A stretch of 64,000 bases of DNA from Flavobacterium sp. (GTDB lineage: Bacteria > Bacteroidota > Bacteroidia > Flavobacteriales > Flavobacteriaceae). The translations under genes and the position numbers were made by a program. Below the pieces are notes generated by a model that saw nothing but the letters and a program-made list of their open reading frames with translations, searched no databases and was not told where the DNA came from. Location: assembly GCA_021740105.1 (NCBI GenBank), contig JAIPAM010000006.1, forward strand, positions 62,001 through 126,000. Reading direction: 5' to 3'. Shown here one piece after another: positions 33,798 through 41,863 of this stretch (position 1 is the first letter of the stretch; every line of letters begins with the position of its first letter).

Positions 33798-34562
33798 GTG
33801 AAAGTTTATTTTTTGGGCACCGGTACATCGCAAGGAATTCCAGTAATTGGCAGTGATCATCCCGTTTGTCTAAGTGAAAATCCAAAAGACAAAAGGCTTA
33901 GAGTTTCAGTATGGGTTTCTTGGGATAATTTTTCTTTAGTTATCGATTGTGGCCCCGATTTTAGACAACAGATGCTGGTATCAAAATGCCCAAGGTTGGA
34001 TGCTATTTTATACACTCACGAACATGCTGATCATACCGCAGGTCTCGACGATATTCGGCCATTTAATTTTAAACAAGGTAATATTCCAATTTATGCACAC
34101 CAACGTGTTTTAAACAATTTAAAAAGACGTTTTGATTACGTTTTTGAAACTGAAAATAAATATCCAGGCGCTCCAACGGTTTCTGCAATGGAAGTTATAA
34201 ATAATCAATCATTTGTATTAGGAGAAAAAGAAATTGTTCCGATAAGTGTACTGCATGGAAGTCTTCAAGTTTTTGGTTACCGAATTGATACTTTTGCTTA
34301 TTTAACAGATGTTAAAACTATTGATAATCATGAAATTGAAAAGTTATACAATCTTGATGTTTTAGTAATTAATGCCTTGCGAGAAGAGCACCATTCTACC
34401 CATTTTAATTTGCAAGAAGCGTTAGATTTCATTGCATTGGTAAAACCAAAAAAAGCCTTTCTAACTCACATAAGTTATCATTTAGGATTTCATGATGAAG
34501 TTCAAAATAAACTTCCAGAAAATATTAATTTAGCATACGACAACCTTGAAATAATTTTATAA
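33798..34562 (+). CDS. MBL-fold metallo-hydrolase, PhnP-like, GTG start
   Basis: A 254-residue cytoplasmic hydrolase. The metal-binding motif THEHADHTAGLDD holds H74, H76, D78 and H79. LGTGTSQGIPVIGSDHPVC at the N-terminus, IDCGPDFRQQ, VLHG and a late THISYH complete the dinuclear metal site of the PhnP/RNase Z-like group. Likely a phosphodiesterase, but the substrate is not evident and there are no phosphonate genes nearby. The start is GTG, supported by the usual N-terminal position of the first beta strand. The next gene begins 2 bases after the stop. Confidence 0.88.
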   Translation: MKVYFLGTGTSQGIPVIGSDHPVCLSENPKDKRLRVSVWVSWDNFSLVIDCGPDFRQQMLVSKCPRLDAILYTHEHADHTAGLDDIRPFNFKQGNIPIYAHQRVLNNLKRRFDYVFETENKYPGAPTVSAMEVINNQSFVLGEKEIVPISVLHGSLQVFGYRIDTFAYLTDVKTIDNHEIEKLYNLDVLVINALREEHHSTHFNLQEALDFIALVKPKKAFLTHISYHLGFHDEVQNKLPENINLAYDNLEIIL

Positions 34563-34564
34563 AT

Positions 34565-35065
34565 ATGAAAAAGTCATTCCTATTATACCTTTTTATTTTA
34601 GTCTTAGTGTTTAATATTTTCACCTATGCCTATTATTCAAAGCAAGTTGATTTTCAAAATTCACAAATTGAAAAATTGAAAAATAAAATAAAATTAAAAG
34701 AGGTAGATTTCAATTCAAAACTCCAAGAGGCAAATTATTTTTCCCTTGAGAATAACAAGAAAGCCCAAAATTATTTTATTTCAAATCCGTATCAAAAAAG
34801 AGAATTAGCAACATTAGTTCCTAAAATACAAGAAGCATTATTGAAATTTAATGAGAACTCAAATGGAAATCCCTATGCTGGTCAAAAGAAGATTGGTAAT
34901 AATAAATTTATTATTAATAAAACAAAAGTCATTAACCACCGATGGATTATTGCCGAGTTTAATGATGGTGAAAACTGGGGAGAAGTTTTAGTGAAGTATT
35001 TTGTTAAAGAAGATAATACTTTTACATTTGAAGTCAATCAATCGTTAATGTTTCCAAAAAAGTAA
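34565..35065 (+). CDS. Membrane-anchored hypothetical protein
   Basis: A 166-residue protein with one N-terminal TM helix (about 5-24), a coiled-coil segment (about 30-60, Lys/Glu-rich) and a C-terminal globular part (about 75-166) with WIIAEFNDGENWGEVLVKYF and FEVNQSLMFPKK. Most of it should lie outside the cytoplasm. No enzyme motif is visible. Two bases separate it from the MBL-fold hydrolase, implying translational coupling. I do not recognise the family beyond its occurrence in Flavobacteria. Confidence 0.7.
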   Translation: MKKSFLLYLFILVLVFNIFTYAYYSKQVDFQNSQIEKLKNKIKLKEVDFNSKLQEANYFSLENNKKAQNYFISNPYQKRELATLVPKIQEALLKFNENSNGNPYAGQKKIGNNKFIINKTKVINHRWIIAEFNDGENWGEVLVKYFVKEDNTFTFEVNQSLMFPKK

Positions 35066-35071
35066 AGGTTA

Positions 35072-35719
35072 TTATTTACTTTGCAACCAATCTTTTAAAT
35101 CAATAAAATTCTGTGGAGAAACTCCGTGACCAATTGGATATTCTTTATAGTTTGAATTAATCCCTAGACTTTTTAATATGGGATCTGTTTTTCGAGCCCA
35201 TTCAATAGGAATTACTTGGTCAACGGTTCCGTGAGTAGTAAATATTTTCAGGCCACTAAAATCATTATTTTGATAGTTGTCAATAGTAATATCTAAATTT
35301 AAATACCCGCTTAAAGCTCCAACTCGGTTAACAATATTTGGATAAGAAAGAGCAATCGAGTAGCTCAAAATAGAACCTTGGCTAAAACCAATTAAAGTAA
35401 TGTTCGAACTATCTATTGAGAATTTTGATTTTAGTTCTTCTATGAATTTAACCACTAAATCTCTCGAAAGTATCGCTTGATTGTGATCAGAAAATTTATT
35501 TTGATCGGCATCAAAATTGATTGCATACCATGCATAACTCCCAAATTGAAGGTCGTAAGGTGCTCTGGCAGATATTACATAATATTCTTCTGGTAATTCT
35601 GAAGCAAATGAAAATAAATCGGTTTCATTACTTCCATATCCATGTAGTAAAAGCAATAATGGATTTTTCTCGTATCGTATTTTCGGTTCGCGAATTTTAT
35701 ATTCTAATGATAATTCCAT
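35072..35719 (-). CDS. Alpha/beta hydrolase, phospholipase/carboxylesterase family
   Basis: A 215-residue cytoplasmic esterase. LLLLHGYGSNETDLF (22-36) carries the oxyanion segment, GFSQGS holds the nucleophilic serine (about 115), and a late Asp (THGTVDQVIP) and His (YPIGHGVSP) complete the triad, as in the Abhydrolase_2 carboxylesterase family. No signal peptide. It is the last gene of a four-gene operon beginning with the VWA protein; the preceding membrane-protein gene ends 3 bases upstream. The natural ester is unknown. Confidence 0.9.
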   Translation of the reverse strand: MELSLEYKIREPKIRYEKNPLLLLLHGYGSNETDLFSFASELPEEYYVISARAPYDLQFGSYAWYAINFDADQNKFSDHNQAILSRDLVVKFIEELKSKFSIDSSNITLIGFSQGSILSYSIALSYPNIVNRVGALSGYLNLDITIDNYQNNDFSGLKIFTTHGTVDQVIPIEWARKTDPILKSLGINSNYKEYPIGHGVSPQNFIDLKDWLQSK

Positions 35720-35722
35720 TTT

Positions 35723-36049
35723 TTATGAAATGGTTTTAAACCAATTTTGAAAGTAGTGACCTAAAATTGGAATTGGTTTTTCTGAGCCATTTATCGCACT
35801 AAAAATTCCGTATGTCCACAATATTGAAACTGAAATCCACATTGGCAAAGAAATATAAATGGAATTGAAGTTACTAATTATCAATCCCAAAGAAATGAAT
35901 GTTAATGATATACCTAACGCTTGACGAATGTGGAAAGAAGCAAATGAATTTTTATTTTCACTGTTCATAGACATTGCAATAAATACCCCTACAATTAATA
36001 TATAGCTGGTGATTGCTATTGATTTTCCCTCTTCAACCGAATTTTCCAT
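35723..36049 (-). CDS. Small multi-pass membrane protein, Tic20/DUF4870-like
   Basis: A 108-residue protein with three to four hydrophobic segments (about 8-27, 44-60, 66-84) and a conserved-looking FHIRQALGISL motif, which resembles the HxRQ-type segment of DUF4870/Tic20-like small membrane proteins. The C-terminus (IPILGHYFQNWFK) is amphipathic. It lies between the dihydroorotase-like gene (19 bases) and the esterase (3 bases) in the same operon. Function unknown; the family link is tentative. Confidence 0.7.
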   Translation of the reverse strand: MENSVEEGKSIAITSYILIVGVFIAMSMNSENKNSFASFHIRQALGISLTFISLGLIISNFNSIYISLPMWISVSILWTYGIFSAINGSEKPIPILGHYFQNWFKTIS

Positions 36050-36068
36050 ATTTGAATACTATTTATTA

Positions 36069-37322
36069 TTATGATAAAATTAATTTTCCTTGGTTGTAAA
36101 TTCCATAAACTTTTCCTTTCATTTCAGTTCCAATGAAAGCGGAATTTTTTGATTTTGATTGGATATTTTCTTTTTCAAAAGTCCAATTTCCATTTGGATT
36201 AAAAAGGGTAATATTGGCTTTTTCTCCCTCTTTTATTGATGTGTTTTCAATACCGAAGTGATTTTTACTTGCAGTTAATTTTTCAATTATTTTTTCTATG
36301 GAGAGTACAGTCATTAAAGCCCCAAATGCAGATTCTAAACCTATAGTTCCGTTTTTAGACCCTTCAAATTCCATTTTTTTATGTTCAATGTCAATCGGAT
36401 TGTGATCGGAAGTAATCATATCGATGGTGTTGTCATTAATTCCTACGATTAATGCTTTTCGATCTTCTTCAGTTCTTAATGGTGGTGAAACTTTATATCT
36501 CGTGTCAAATCCCTCTAATTTTTCATCGGTTAATAGCAAATGATGAACCGACACGCTGCAAGTAACCTTTAAACCTTTAGCTTTAGCGTTTTTAATTAAT
36601 TCGACCGATTTTGCAGTTGAAATGGTTGGAATATGCATTTTCCCACCGGTGTATTCTAAAAGGAATAAGTTGCGTGAAATTTGAAGTTCCTCTGCCAAAT
36701 TTGGAATTCCCTTTAGGCCAAGTCGTGTAGAAACAATTCCTTCATTTACCACTCCATTACCTTTAATACTCGCTTCTTGTGAATAAACGATTAGCAATCC
36801 ATCAAAATCTTGTGTGTACTGTAAGCCAATCTTAAGTAAGTTAGCATTGTCAATATTCTTATTGTAATCTCCAAAAGCGATGGCGCCAGCATTTTTCATA
36901 TCAAATAATTCGGCCATATCTTTTCCTTCACTTTCTTTGGTGAAAGCACCAATTGGAAATAATTCAGTTGCAGCTCCTTTGGCTTTATTTTTCACAAAAT
37001 TTATTTGTGATTGATTGTCAATAATAGGGAAGGAGTTGGGCTGTAAAGCTACTGCTGTGAACCCGCTTTTTGCCGCAACATTTAATCCATTCGTAATTGT
37101 TTCGCGATCTTCAAATCCTGGTTCACCTAGTGAAACGCTACTGTCGAACCATCCTTGTGAAAGATGAAGATTCTCTAATTTTATTTCTTCAAAACCATTT
37201 TCATTTGGAATTTTAGATCCTATTTTTTCGATGATTCCTGCATTTATTTTCACATCAACTTTTTGTTTGTGAAAAGGACTTTTAGAATCAATTATGGTAG
37301 CTTCACGGATAATTAGGTTCAT
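36069..37322 (-). CDS. Catalytically dead dihydroorotase homologue
   Basis: A 417-residue amidohydrolase-superfamily protein. In active dihydroorotase the first metal ligands form DxHxHxREPG; here the same site reads D60-S-S62-V-S64-L-G66-E-P-G, so both histidines and the substrate-binding arginine are missing. A later TSDHNP segment is kept. It therefore resembles the non-catalytic pseudo-dihydroorotases that assist aspartate transcarbamoylase in some bacteria, though no pyrB is nearby. The ATG at 37322 overlaps the VWA gene's TGA by 4 bases; a longer reading to 37391 would run inside that gene and is rejected. Confidence 0.85.
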   Translation of the reverse strand: MNLIIREATIIDSKSPFHKQKVDVKINAGIIEKIGSKIPNENGFEEIKLENLHLSQGWFDSSVSLGEPGFEDRETITNGLNVAAKSGFTAVALQPNSFPIIDNQSQINFVKNKAKGAATELFPIGAFTKESEGKDMAELFDMKNAGAIAFGDYNKNIDNANLLKIGLQYTQDFDGLLIVYSQEASIKGNGVVNEGIVSTRLGLKGIPNLAEELQISRNLFLLEYTGGKMHIPTISTAKSVELIKNAKAKGLKVTCSVSVHHLLLTDEKLEGFDTRYKVSPPLRTEEDRKALIVGINDNTIDMITSDHNPIDIEHKKMEFEGSKNGTIGLESAFGALMTVLSIEKIIEKLTASKNHFGIENTSIKEGEKANITLFNPNGNWTFEKENIQSKSKNSAFIGTEMKGKVYGIYNQGKLILS

Positions 37323-39247
37323 TTTACTAATTTTTGAATTAATACTTCTAAAAATAAAAATAACAAGGTCAATATTACAAATATTTTCCAAATTTCGTTA
37401 TTACTTCGGTCGGAAAGTAAGCTGTTAAATACCGTTTCTAAGGAATTAACTACCTTATAATCAGATAATAAATTATTTTTTGATTCCTCTAAATTACTTT
37501 CTGTTCGTGCGTAATTAAAACTTATATTTCTGATAATTTTGTCTTTCTTGTAAATACCAAAATTCCCTGCAAAGATAGGGGAATCATTGAATTTTAAATT
37601 AACTTTATTATTTAATATTTGTTGAGTTGGAATAAATTTTTCTGTTTCATTTTTTAATTCTAAAATTTCATCCTTAGATAAATCTGTTGCGACTAAAAAC
37701 GGTTTATTATCCCCAATAATCATTGCGTTCACTCCGTTTTTTTGTGCATTTTGCGCCATATTGTAAAATACAGGTACGATTAGTGGTGATTTTTGAAAAT
37801 TTGAATTAGTGGTATTTATAGGTGCAGAAAATACATATACACTAGAAATAGAGTTTTGAATTGATGTTAGAAAACAACTTTGGTCTTCATAACTTAAAAT
37901 TGGTGGATTTGAGGTTTTTATTTCAAAACTTAATTTGGTACTTGGATATTGAAAGTTGCTAATTTTTTTCTCAAATACCGATTGGAATAAAGGGTGCTGA
38001 AAAGCAATTTTGGTAATTAATTTGGTTGTATTTTGGTTTTTTCCAAATTGAATTTGACCAAGAGATCCTAACAAACGATTGGTTTCATCAATTTTACTTT
38101 CAGTTGATGGAATAAACACTAGATTTCCCCCTTTTTCTACAAATGATTTTAAATTGGTCACTAATGCTTGAGGTAAATTTTCAAGTTCATTTAGTACAAT
38201 AGCGTCTTGATTTTCAATAGAATTATAATTTAATTTTTCTATTGTAGAATTATTATAATTGAATTCTTCAGGAGTATAAATTCGATTTAAAAATCCGCTT
38301 TTTCCTGTTTTTCCAATACTAATAACATTCTTCTTTTCAGGTTTTGTGATGCTAAAATAAAAGATATTGTCGTATTTTAAACTAGCATCAGAAATGGAAA
38401 CGTAACCATTGAAATCTTTCTTTGGAATTGTAAATTTTATAGTAATTTCTGGTTTTTCAAATTTCACCAATGTTTTAGCTACCAACTTGTTATTATTGTA
38501 CAATCCAATAGGAATTGCATTGTCTTGCTCTCCAAACGATTTTAGGCTGACGCCAATTTCATAAAAATCATTTAGTGTTTGGTTCATATAAACACTATCA
38601 ATTGCAATATTTTCTTTTTGTTCAGCTTCAGGATTTATGAAATAAGTGTTGAAATTTTCGTCGATGCTTTTGAGTTGTTTTGGTTTTAAACCAATGGCAT
38701 CGGTTATGATAATTACATCTTTATTATTGGCATTTTTTCGAGATTTAATTTTTGCCATTGCGCTTTCCAATTGAAAAGGGAGTGCACTATATCCAATATT
38801 TTGAATTTCTTTTTGAATCGATTTAATGTCAGTATTCCAATACGTTTCACTATTGGTAATCAATGAAAAAGTCTGATTTTCTGGTGTGTTTTCTAATAAT
38901 TCTTGTATCGCCCTTTTCAATAATTCTCCTTTATTTCCTTTGGCTTGCATCGAATAGGAATTATCTAAAACGATATACATTTCGTTCGAACTATTTTTGG
39001 ATTCTTTGGCTTTGAAAAAAGGTTGTGCAAATGCAGTAATTAGGGCTGCTAATAGTAATAATCGGGTGATTAAAAGCAACCATTTTTTAATTTTTGAGCT
39101 TTTACGAGTTTGAATTGATAATTCTTTAAGGAATTGAACATTGGTGAAATATTCTTTTTTAAACCGTCGTAATTGAAATAAATGCACTAGAATTGGAATC
39201 ACCAACACACAAAGAAAATAAAGTATTTCAGGATGTTTAAATTGCAT
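37319..39247 (-). CDS. BatA-type membrane protein with VWA domain
   Basis: A 642-residue membrane protein. Two N-terminal TM helices (about 8-24 and 57-75) with the BatA N-terminal signature (PEILYFLCVLVIPILVHLFQ, then RRFKKEYFTNVQFL), a VWA domain (about 90-230) with an intact MIDAS motif D95-x-S97-x-S99, a long periplasmic region with a class-I-amidotransferase-like fold (about 300-480), and a final TM helix (about 620-640). Bat-like proteins are linked with envelope stress tolerance and MoxR chaperone systems; no moxR is visible here. First gene of a four-gene operon with a -7 box 16 bases upstream. Confidence 0.87.
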   Translation of the reverse strand: MQFKHPEILYFLCVLVIPILVHLFQLRRFKKEYFTNVQFLKELSIQTRKSSKIKKWLLLITRLLLLAALITAFAQPFFKAKESKNSSNEMYIVLDNSYSMQAKGNKGELLKRAIQELLENTPENQTFSLITNSETYWNTDIKSIQKEIQNIGYSALPFQLESAMAKIKSRKNANNKDVIIITDAIGLKPKQLKSIDENFNTYFINPEAEQKENIAIDSVYMNQTLNDFYEIGVSLKSFGEQDNAIPIGLYNNNKLVAKTLVKFEKPEITIKFTIPKKDFNGYVSISDASLKYDNIFYFSITKPEKKNVISIGKTGKSGFLNRIYTPEEFNYNNSTIEKLNYNSIENQDAIVLNELENLPQALVTNLKSFVEKGGNLVFIPSTESKIDETNRLLGSLGQIQFGKNQNTTKLITKIAFQHPLFQSVFEKKISNFQYPSTKLSFEIKTSNPPILSYEDQSCFLTSIQNSISSVYVFSAPINTTNSNFQKSPLIVPVFYNMAQNAQKNGVNAMIIGDNKPFLVATDLSKDEILELKNETEKFIPTQQILNNKVNLKFNDSPIFAGNFGIYKKDKIIRNISFNYARTESNLEESKNNLLSDYKVVNSLETVFNSLLSDRSNNEIWKIFVILTLLFLFLEVLIQKLVK

Positions 39248-39263
39248 TCTTACTTTTGTTTGT

Positions 39264-39271
39264 CAAAAATA
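39264..39271 (-). promoter_or_regulatory. Predicted -7 box for the VWA-pseudo-DHOase operon
   Basis: The minus strand reads TATTTTTG, an exact TAnnTTTG match, 16 bases before the ATG at 39247. Confidence 0.5.
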
Positions 39272-39349
39272 CTACTTTTTCTGATTGTTCAAATCATATT
39301 TTTTTTATATAATGGCTTGTAATTTTTGATTAACATTAAAAACAACAAA

Positions 39350-40702
39350 CTATTTTTTATCTTTACGTTTCTTATCTCTTGTTTTAAGCATATTTCTATT
39401 TACAGAGCCAGAAACTTTCTTTTTGGTTTTTGAAGGACCTCCAAGATTTACTTTTTTATTCTTTTTAGCCTTTTCGTGAAATGCACCACTTCCGTCTAAT
39501 TTTGGTTTTTTTAGAAGAAACTTTATCGGTTGCTTGTCTTTTTCAGGTTCGATTAGTTTGGTAGAAATCTCCACGGTTTCAGGAAATTCAATAACATCGA
39601 TTTCATGGTTCATTAATATTTCAACCTCCGTAATTAAGTCGGCTTCCCGTGGAGTGATAAAACTAATTGCAGTTCCAGTTGCATCTGCACGACCGGTTCT
39701 ACCAATTCGGTGCATGTACAATTCGGGCATTTCTGGTGCTTCAAAATTGATAACGTGAGAAATATTGGAAATATCCAAACCTCTAGCCATAATATCGGTA
39801 GTGATAATTCCTCGCAATTCCCCATCTTGAAAGGAAGCCATCGTACTTAAACGATAATTTTGAGATTTATTGGAGTGAATTACCCCAAATTGGCCATCAA
39901 AATGTTCTTCAATTCGTTCATGAAGTAGATCAGATATCTTTTTGTTATTTACAAATATCAATATTCTATCCATTGAATTATCGCTTTCAAGCAAATGGAT
40001 TAATAGATTAACTTTAGTATTGAAATTGGGAACATTATAGGTATATTGTTCGATATTTTCTAAAGGAGTTCCAGAAGGAGCTAGGGTTACTTCCTCAGGA
40101 AAATCAAAGAAATCATTCAAAATAGCATCTACTTCATCAGTCATCGTAGCAGAAAAAAGTATGTTTTGACGTTTGTTTCTAGTCATCATTGCTAAAATGG
40201 AAGTTAGCTGTACACGGAATCCTAAATTCAGCATTTCGTCAAATTCATCGATCACTAATTTCTGTGTATCGTCAAAACGAATGACGCTATCCAAAGCTAA
40301 ATCCATAACACGTCCTGGCGTTCCTACCAAAATATCAATTCCTTCGTAAACTGCTTTCTTTTGCGTATTTATGTTAACCCCTCCATAAATCCCTAATGTT
40401 CTAACGGACATGTATTTGGTTAACTTTTCTACTTCTTCAACCACCTGAACCACTAATTCACGGGTTGGAACAAGAATTACTATTTTGGGAGTATTGGTAG
40501 CTGTAAATTTGTATAACTTTAATAAAGGAAGTAAATATGCAAATGTTTTACCTGTTCCAGTTTGTGCAATTCCCATCATATCGCGTCCTGACATAATCAC
40601 AGAAAATGATTTTTCCTGGATTGGGGTAGGTGTTACGAAACCTAAATCTTCAATTGCTTTTTGAACTGATTTAGGAAGATTGAATTGCTCGAAAGTAGTC
40701 AT
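39350..40702 (-). CDS. DEAD-box family RNA helicase with DEFD motif II
   Basis: A 450-residue ATP-dependent RNA helicase. Q motif and Walker A AQTGTGKT (46-53), PTREL, GTPGR, motif II D152-E-F154-D155, SAT, RGLD and HRIGRTGR are all present, so it is probably active, but the third residue of motif II is Phe instead of Ala. The C-terminal 60 residues form a Lys/Gly/Arg-rich basic tail that should help RNA binding. Likely roles are ribosome assembly or RNA decay at low temperature. Monocistronic with its own -7 box. A second helicase of the family is at 60410. Confidence 0.92.
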   Translation of the reverse strand: MTTFEQFNLPKSVQKAIEDLGFVTPTPIQEKSFSVIMSGRDMMGIAQTGTGKTFAYLLPLLKLYKFTATNTPKIVILVPTRELVVQVVEEVEKLTKYMSVRTLGIYGGVNINTQKKAVYEGIDILVGTPGRVMDLALDSVIRFDDTQKLVIDEFDEMLNLGFRVQLTSILAMMTRNKRQNILFSATMTDEVDAILNDFFDFPEEVTLAPSGTPLENIEQYTYNVPNFNTKVNLLIHLLESDNSMDRILIFVNNKKISDLLHERIEEHFDGQFGVIHSNKSQNYRLSTMASFQDGELRGIITTDIMARGLDISNISHVINFEAPEMPELYMHRIGRTGRADATGTAISFITPREADLITEVEILMNHEIDVIEFPETVEISTKLIEPEKDKQPIKFLLKKPKLDGSGAFHEKAKKNKKVNLGGPSKTKKKVSGSVNRNMLKTRDKKRKDKK

Positions 40703-40719
40703 ATAATGTAAATTTGGTG

Positions 40720-40727
40720 CAAATATA
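40720..40727 (-). promoter_or_regulatory. Predicted -7 box for the DEFD helicase
   Basis: The minus strand reads TATATTTG, an exact TAnnTTTG match, 17 bases before the ATG at 40702. Confidence 0.55.
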
Positions 40728-40807
40728 CGTTTTTTAGGCCGCTAATTGCACTTTTACTATTCTGAAAGTTGGAGGTAAATTATAGTAATTGGAACTTATT
40801 CTAATTG

Positions 40808-41680
40808 CTATTGTCCTATTTTTTTTCTTAATCCAAAAAGATAAAAGGAGATAATTGAAAATAAAAATCCAATTAAGATAATGATATAGTTCATTGGTTT
40901 TTCAATGGTAAGAGACATTCTTATTAAAATGGTAGTTATAATAAAACTGGCATTTCTAAAAATGGTGAAAAACGAAAAATGATACGTAAATGAAATAATC
41001 AATAGCAATACATCTACAAAAATCATTATAGAGAAAAAATCGGAGTAAAAAACAGCGTTTGCATTTGGGTAGTTACTATCGGTTTGTAGTGCAATAATCA
41101 TATCGGAACCCCAGTTATAAAAACTACTAATACTTAATAATAATAAAATAATTATCATCCCCAGAGAAACCATTTTTTTAATGTTAATGAAATTATTAAG
41201 TTGATTTACAACCTCTGCTTTTCCATTATTTTGATATATTTTATAATATAAAATTGTCAAGCCAAGCATTAAAAGTGCGGCGCAGAGATCATACATTAAA
41301 CTAATAAAATCGGGATTATATATGTTAATTGAATTTTTTAAATCAAGTTCGGCAATATCGTGAAAGAAACTACGAAGGGTAATTAATGTAATTACTTCAA
41401 ATTGTTTTCCTACAAATTCAGATATCGATTTTGGAATTATTATAACTAATAAGAAAACTTCGTAAAGAAGAATGAAACTAAAAGGGGTGTAAATTGCTTT
41501 TAAATAACTGTGTTGAAAATTACGGAATAACAAAAAATTGTTTCCTAAAAAGATGAGTGCCAAATGTAACAAAAAAGAAAATACAGCTACACGGAGAATA
41601 ATTAATTCTATTTTACGTATGTTTTTAGAACTAAAGTAAGTGTCGAAGTAATTGCCTAAAATAGCGATAATATTATTCAT
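40808..41680 (-). CDS. Multi-pass membrane protein, unknown function
   Basis: A 290-residue integral membrane protein with about seven or eight hydrophobic segments (for example 27-47, 65-85, 125-145, 170-190, 215-235, 265-285) and short polar loops. A hydrophilic start, FDTYFSSKNIRKIELI, precedes the first helix. I do not recognise the family and no catalytic residues stand out. It is flanked by the helicase and lpdA on the same strand but separated from each by over 100 bases, so probably has its own promoter. Confidence 0.7.
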   Translation of the reverse strand: MNNIIAILGNYFDTYFSSKNIRKIELIILRVAVFSFLLHLALIFLGNNFLLFRNFQHSYLKAIYTPFSFILLYEVFLLVIIIPKSISEFVGKQFEVITLITLRSFFHDIAELDLKNSINIYNPDFISLMYDLCAALLMLGLTILYYKIYQNNGKAEVVNQLNNFINIKKMVSLGMIIILLLLSISSFYNWGSDMIIALQTDSNYPNANAVFYSDFFSIMIFVDVLLLIISFTYHFSFFTIFRNASFIITTILIRMSLTIEKPMNYIIILIGFLFSIISFYLFGLRKKIGQ

Positions 41681-41811
41681 AAATTCTAAGAGTTTGATTA
41701 TTTATAACTTTTTGAATTTGTGGCGCTTATACTAATTTTGTGGAATTATTTATTTTGTGTTATACAAATGTAAATTATTTTTTTTGATTACTAATGAATA
41801 AATAAATTAAT

Positions 41812-41844
41812 AAAAAAATCCGTTTTGAATTCACAAAACGGATT
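41812..41844 (-). terminator. Intrinsic terminator after lpdA
   Basis: An 11-bp stem, AATCCGTTTTG (41817-41827) with CAAAACGGATT (41834-41844), followed by a T run on the minus strand, 20 bases beyond the lpdA stop. Confidence 0.8.
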
Positions 41845-41863
41845 GATAGTATAAAGATTAATT

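Noticed and set aside
37323..37391. Longer start for the pseudo-dihydroorotase
   Set aside because: Would read through the 3' end of the VWA gene; the ATGA overlap at 37319-37322 is the normal coupling.
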